Assembly: GCA_011523195.1 (NCBI GenBank)
Contig: WTHH01000277.1
Coordinates: forward strand, 1 to 7,578
Direction: 5' to 3'
DNA: 7,578 nucleotides
From: Verrucomicrobiales bacterium
GTDB taxonomy: Bacteria > Verrucomicrobiota > Verrucomicrobiia > Limisphaerales > UBA1096
In this document: positions 5,701 to 7,578 of the stretch, piece by piece
Position numbering within the stretch: position 1 is the first letter of the stretch
Layout of the letters: each line of letters opens with the position of its first letter
The notes under the pieces: model-generated
The model's input: the letters and a program-made list of their open reading frames with translations, nothing else
Databases searched by the model: none
What the model was told of the DNA's origin: nothing
Program-made: the position numbers and the translations under genes

Positions 5701-7578
5701 GTTGCGCCGGAAAAAACTGCCATTCCAACGGGCATACACATCGCGCACCACACCCTCGTGAACGAGGATTCCGTGCACGGTATCGTTCCACGGGCCACGC
5801 GGCTTGACGTTTCTAGCCGGTCGATAGCCGCTGCGGGGATTGGCCGACATGTTCTTTGCGAGCTGACTGGTTCCTGCCCGGGGCACCATCAACTCAAAGT
5901 ACCGGTTAGAGCCGGTCGAACGCGGCATCACGAAATAGGCGTGCCACTTGTACGGGTCGCTTGGCCTTGGGGAGATGATCTCCGATCCCTTGCCGAAGTC
6001 TGCTAGCAACCGGTAGCGCACCAGCGTGCGGTCGGTTTTCTTGGGCAATGTGTGTTTCCAGACGCCGCTCGAGAGGGTCATCTCCTGTTGCACTTTGGTT
6101 TCGCCCTCCTTTTCGAGGTTGTCGTAAAAGTACTCCAGCTTCAGGCCTCTTACACCCTTGTTATCGGAGAGCTTTGCCTCGATGCGGACAGAGTCCGTCT
6201 TGCTTATCACGATGCTGCTGTTGCGATTGATGGCGCGCACCGAGGTCACGATAGGCCGTGGCATGGAGCGTTTGCGTGCAATGTGGTTCAGGCGGCCCGG
6301 CGTAGCGTTTTTCTCGAGGGGCGACGCTACCCAGTTTGCCGGATCATCTCCCGGCAGCGAAAAGTTGATTCGCTCCAGCGAGCTGCCGCGAAACTGGTAT
6401 TCCATCGGGTCGATCCCGGTCCACTTCGGCCCCGCACCGATCGAGTCTGCCCCGATCGGCCACGGGAACTGCGCGGAGTAACGCACACTGTCCTCGGTGT
6501 CTCCGGCGGCATTTTCCACCCGCACCCTTTCGCCGTTGTTGCTCAAAACACCCTCGTACGGCCCGAGCACTTTTTTTCCAGCCAGCTTGTACTCTTTGAT
6601 GCCGGCCAAGCGTTTGGGGTCGCGGGCTACCACTACAAACTCGCCGCTCTCGAGGCTAGTCCCCTCCGGGAACGCGTAGTCGATCCCGCCGCTGATCCGC
6701 CAGTTGTCCAGCGTGACGGTGTCCTGACTGAAGTTGTGAAGCTCGACGAACTCGTGAATGTCTTCCGAAAGATCTAGCACCGGTTTGCCGCTCCTGTCGA
6801 ATTCCGGCTCCTCAATCGGGTGATACATGATCTCGGTGATGACGATGCGCGGCGGCGGTGGCGCGTTCGGGTCCACGCGGTAAAACCAGCCAAGCGGCAG
6901 GAACGGTTTCTCGAATGGGTTGTCGCCGGTGATGCCAGTGCTGTCCGCCCACGAAATGTTCACCTCGCCGGAGGCCGCTTGGCCAAGCGCAAACTGGTAC
7001 CGGTTTGCGCCAAGCGACTTCACCGACTTGGCCGCCTGGCCGTTGATGAGCAGGTCGGCCGCGTCTACGCCATTCACCGGCATGCTGAACTCGAACTCCA
7101 CCGCGTCCAGCGACTTCACTGCCAGCCCCGCGGGCGGATTGGCGCGTCGGACATAAGGTGGGTTGTCGTCGGCGAAGGTGTACGTCCAGCGGTTACCGGC
7201 GGCGGTTGCCTTGAACGCATTGGGCGTAAGCGCCTGGTCGGTGATCCCGTGATCCTGCACCCACGTCAGCTGGACCTTGCCGTGCGACAGTGGCCCAGGC
7301 TCGAACACCCACGTCCGTCCCCCGCCGGTCACGGCCAGCGCCGGCTTGCCATTGATCAACAGGTCGGAGGCGTCGACTCCCTCAACCGGTTCGTCGAAAT
7401 TTACCGTGATTTGCTCGAGGTCCGCCGCCAGTCCGCGCGGGGGCAGGGTGGAGGCGACCATCGGCGGATCGCTCTCGTCCGACACAACGCTCAGCTTGGC
7501 GTCGAACATGACGTCCGGGCTGGTGCGGCGCTGGTTCAGCACGATGATCGCGAGGGTGTTTTCGCCATTCTTCAGCAC
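2719..7578 (-). CDS. Giant secreted CotH / lamin-tail multidomain protein, 5' end missing
   Basis: At least 1619 residues; the GTG at the window edge is an internal codon and any signal peptide lies outside. Numbering from the edge, the domains are: tail of a jelly-roll module (1-32); two Ig-like SbsA/Big_5-style repeats (37-138, 139-236); lamin-tail domain 1 (243-432); an Ig-like domain typical of CotH proteins (440-550); CotH domain (555-905); FN3-like domain (927-1028); complete jelly-roll module (1033-1200); lamin-tail 2 (1205-1345); lamin-tail 3 (1354-1487); two DxDxDG calcium motifs (1491-1529); and a C-terminal beta domain with PGRTYVLWS (1540-1619). No sortase motif or PEP-CTERM anchor is seen at the C-terminus. 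This architecture is typical of large extracellular proteins of Verrucomicrobiota and Planctomycetota. CotH is a kinase fold that phosphorylates secreted proteins in Bacillus; activity here is untested. It is the most upstream gene of the operon within the window. Confidence 0.88.
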   Translation of the reverse strand: MLKNGENTLAIIVLNQRRTSPDVMFDAKLSVVSDESDPPMVASTLPPRGLAADLEQITVNFDEPVEGVDASDLLINGKPALAVTGGGRTWVFEPGPLSHGKVQLTWVQDHGITDQALTPNAFKATAAGNRWTYTFADDNPPYVRRANPPAGLAVKSLDAVEFEFSMPVNGVDAADLLINGQAAKSVKSLGANRYQFALGQAASGEVNISWADSTGITGDNPFEKPFLPLGWFYRVDPNAPPPPRIVITEIMYHPIEEPEFDRSGKPVLDLSEDIHEFVELHNFSQDTVTLDNWRISGGIDYAFPEGTSLESGEFVVVARDPKRLAGIKEYKLAGKKVLGPYEGVLSNNGERVRVENAAGDTEDSVRYSAQFPWPIGADSIGAGPKWTGIDPMEYQFRGSSLERINFSLPGDDPANWVASPLEKNATPGRLNHIARKRSMPRPIVTSVRAINRNSSIVISKTDSVRIEAKLSDNKGVRGLKLEYFYDNLEKEGETKVQQEMTLSSGVWKHTLPKKTDRTLVRYRLLADFGKGSEIISPRPSDPYKWHAYFVMPRSTGSNRYFELMVPRAGTSQLAKNMSANPRSGYRPARNVKPRGPWNDTVHGILVHEGVVRDVYARWNGSFFRRNSGRNSWKIRLPRYNRFDGQSDLMFTDKDNVTVAGHALYRALGLPTSNTEWIDVSINKRKMRRLLVEDHNDRMLERYHEDQMRRNPGTELEPNGHIFKSSGILQDLGPYGRGDGSKLPPRDGWTSLQRYEWIYSSKNQDWKGYSELQELIDGLAKHKNNRTQLRKWFQENWDMDALMSYIAVRNWMGTWDDTVHNFYFWRRANGRWGMLPWDFDNDMQGGFMNKSIFIGEAGNAHTTHGTHTVKNAFFKAFRDEYKEHLYYLNNTLLTPDNLRRIGLSGYVTYARGRQASINKQCGKLKIPVQPVATQLTGGDSVYSPATMVVSAFEGGEANVDHVSTIWSIRTSDGSFTYPVFKTDSTENLTQMPVPFELLEFGRTYYWQAVYIDSKGRKSLPTAEASFRYGGHARAADLIALKDENWLYNAEGKSLGTAWRKEDYDDSAWPSGKTFIGKGTARQKYKMATTIEMGPRTFYFRKSFDFDQPAAGGELQLQYLVDDGAVFYLNGKEIHRVNMKDRGSIRYTTRALSSVRDAELSGPIQLSGKDLKQGKNVFAVEVHQYSTNDSDLAFGASLGATVESLPDGIILNELMAANRGSVKNGDTNSDWIELYNPTSREIDLTGAGLGDGVSEKPTFFFPAGTRLAQQTHLVVWCDDAKEQPGLHSGFALDADGQNIALWWPGDDGLKIQDAIGFGPQADDLSIGRSPDGAGPWAINAPTPGTANTAQDLGSIKSLSINEWMARPENGSDWLEIYNRSALPVPMAGLKLSDDPTQLDKTVLPPLTFIAGNGYLRFIADNDPNDGANHVDFRLSGRGEEIVLSDTKDKTIDSVIFAEQSRGVSEGRYPDGDKSIVTFPNSATPGQSNLVIGDADEDGLPNLWENLYGLDPNDASDVHLDPDGDGHSNLEEFIAGTMPNEAASVLWLQLILHHEAAVVSFEAQPGRTYVLWSTGAVAGGDWIKVQQFSPQPEKRIISYEIPAEHRPIPNGYFQLTIPAAGD
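2724..2728 (-). promoter_or_regulatory. Possible ribosome binding site for the octaheme cytochrome
   Basis: GGGAG on the minus strand lies 11 bases before the ATG at 2712, inside the last codons of the preceding gene. The spacing is long, so the site is weak, but it is the only purine-rich match and supports this start. Confidence 0.4.
2971..3114 (-). other. Paired calcium-binding motifs (thrombospondin-3/dockerin-like)
   Basis: Two acidic loops have ligands at positions 1, 3, 5 and 12: Asp1491/Asp1493/Asp1495/Glu1502 and Asp1518/Asp1520/Asp1522/Glu1529. They are followed by FIAGTMPNEA. This spacer is widespread near the C-terminus of large secreted PVC proteins. Confidence 0.72.
3118..3519 (-). 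other. Lamin-tail domain 3 of the giant protein
   Basis: Residues 1354-1487 include SLSINEWMARPENGSDWLEI, a Leu-Ser-Asp-Asp turn, GYLRFIADNDP and EEIVLSD, then a Ser-Ala-Thr-Pro-Gly-Gln-Ser-Asn linker. The fold call rests on NEWM, WLEIYN and the Arg-Tyr-Pro-Asp-Gly close. Confidence 0.75.
3544..3966 (-). other. Lamin-tail domain 2 of the giant protein
   Basis: Residues 1205-1345 include GIILNELMAANRG, SDWIELYNPT, a Phe-Phe-Pro-Ala-Gly-Thr turn, LVVWCDD and IALWWPG, ending in a Pro-Thr-Pro-Gly-Thr-Ala-Asn linker. All are usual LTD landmarks. Confidence 0.8.
3979..4482 (-). other. Jelly-roll (carbohydrate-binding-like) module of the giant protein
   Basis: Residues 1033-1200 begin near NWLYNAEGKSLGTAWR and DDSAW. 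They continue with TFYFRKSFDF and LQYLVDDGAVFYLNGKEI, and finish with LKQGKNVFAVEVHQY. The DDGAVFYLNG segment is typical of beta-sandwich modules in verrucomicrobial surface proteins, but the ligand cannot be told. Confidence 0.65.
4371..4384. repeat. Iterated palindrome, 14-bp perfect form, copy 6
   Basis: CGCTTGGCCAAGCG is a perfect 14-bp palindrome. It is read in the third codon frame (GCT TGG CCA AGC, Ala-Trp-Pro-Ser, in the jelly-roll module of the giant protein). Confidence 0.8.
4864..5916 (-). other. CotH kinase-like domain of the giant protein
   Basis: Residues about 555-905. Landmarks in order: ARWNGS (616-621), where CotH proteins usually have RGNSS; SWKIRLP (631-637); RRLLVEDHNDRMLERY with Glu692; NWMGTWDD then HN (809-820); and LPWDFDN (834-840). 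The last two match the Asp/Asn and metal-binding WDxD motifs of CotH kinases (Asp815/816, Asn820, Asp837, Asp839). Key acidic residues are present, so activity is possible. Confidence 0.78.
5238..5249. repeat. Iterated palindrome, 12-bp perfect form, copy 7
   Basis: GCTTGGCCAAGC inside the CotH domain; encodes Leu-Ala-Lys of the Asp-Gly-Leu-Ala-Lys-His-Lys segment (residues 778-780). Confidence 0.8.
6283..6852 (-). other. Lamin-tail domain 1 of the giant protein
   Basis: Residues 243-432 start with RIVITEIMYHP, followed by EFVELHNFSQDTVTLDNWRI, a Phe-Pro-Glu-Gly-Thr turn and FVVVARD. These are the standard landmarks of bacterial lamin-tail (LTD) domains, which usually precede CotH modules. 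Confidence 0.8.
6871..7470 (-). repeat. Tandem pair of Ig-like (Big_5-style) domains in the giant protein
   Basis: Residues 37-138 and 139-236 are two copies of one domain. Each has an early Asp/Asn-Pro-Pro, a Pro-Pro-x-Gly-Leu-Ala, a strand before Pro-Val-x-Gly-Val-Asp-Ala, a DLLING segment, and a Trp near Gly-Ile-Thr. The protein copies are clear, but the DNA has drifted (the two DLLING segments use different codons), so this is an old duplication and not a recent DNA repeat. Confidence 0.7.
6976..6989. repeat. Iterated palindrome, 14-bp perfect form, copy 8
   Basis: A second CGCTTGGCCAAGCG, identical to that at 4371, in the second Ig-like repeat; read as CTT GGC CAA (Leu-Gly-Gln), a different frame from the 4371 copy. 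Confidence 0.8.
7483..7578 (-). other. Tail of an upstream jelly-roll module (partial)
   Basis: Residues 1-32 (LKNGENTLAIIVLNQ then FDAKLSVV) align by eye with residues 1169-1199 (LKQGKNVFAVEVHQY then FGASLGATV) of the same protein. They are therefore the last strands of another copy of the module at 1033-1200, with the rest beyond the window. Confidence 0.65.

Noticed and set aside
7576..7578. GTG as the start codon of the giant protein
   Set aside because: It is simply the first codon at the window edge. The following residues are the middle of a jelly-roll domain, and no signal peptide is present.

Overview
The window reads as a GC-rich bacterial chromosome fragment, most likely from the Verrucomicrobiota or a neighbouring PVC lineage. 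The evidence is the gene content: a giant secreted protein mixing lamin-tail domains, a CotH domain, Ca-binding DxDxDG motifs and a C-terminal beta domain; a c554-type multiheme cytochrome with a HEAT-like tail; and weak Shine-Dalgarno signals. The lineage is inferred from domain style, not from a marker gene.

Layout. Positions 2-202 (+) hold the last 66 codons of a PA0069-type radical SAM protein that ends in QLDLF, a textbook sliding-clamp binding pentapeptide. The rest of the window is one minus-strand transcription unit of three genes, read right to left. First is a >1619-residue extracellular CotH/lamin-tail protein (7578-2719), whose 5' end lies outside the window. Six bases later comes a membrane-anchored octaheme cytochrome c (2712-700). 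It overlaps by 4 bp (ATGA) a small four-helix membrane protein (703-203) that has histidines in and next to its helices. The stop codons of this last gene and of the radical SAM gene abut with no base between them. No stretch over 300 bases lacks a gene. I found no tRNA, rRNA, CRISPR array, insertion sequence, convincing terminator or promoter; the operon promoter must lie beyond the right edge.

How the genes may work together. The tight spacing implies co-transcription. The octaheme protein and the four-helix protein look like a membrane electron-transfer pair, with hemes outside the cytoplasmic membrane and a possible quinone or heme site inside it. Why this pair is joined to a giant CotH/lamin-tail surface protein is not explained by any system I know, so this is the best candidate for something undescribed.

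The strongest DNA-level signal cuts across the genes. The 10-bp palindrome CTTGGCCAAG occurs eight times exactly, plus one single-mismatch copy, in 7.6 kb. It appears in all three codon frames and in two different genes. This is far above chance and resembles a highly iterated palindrome of the cyanobacterial HIP1 type.
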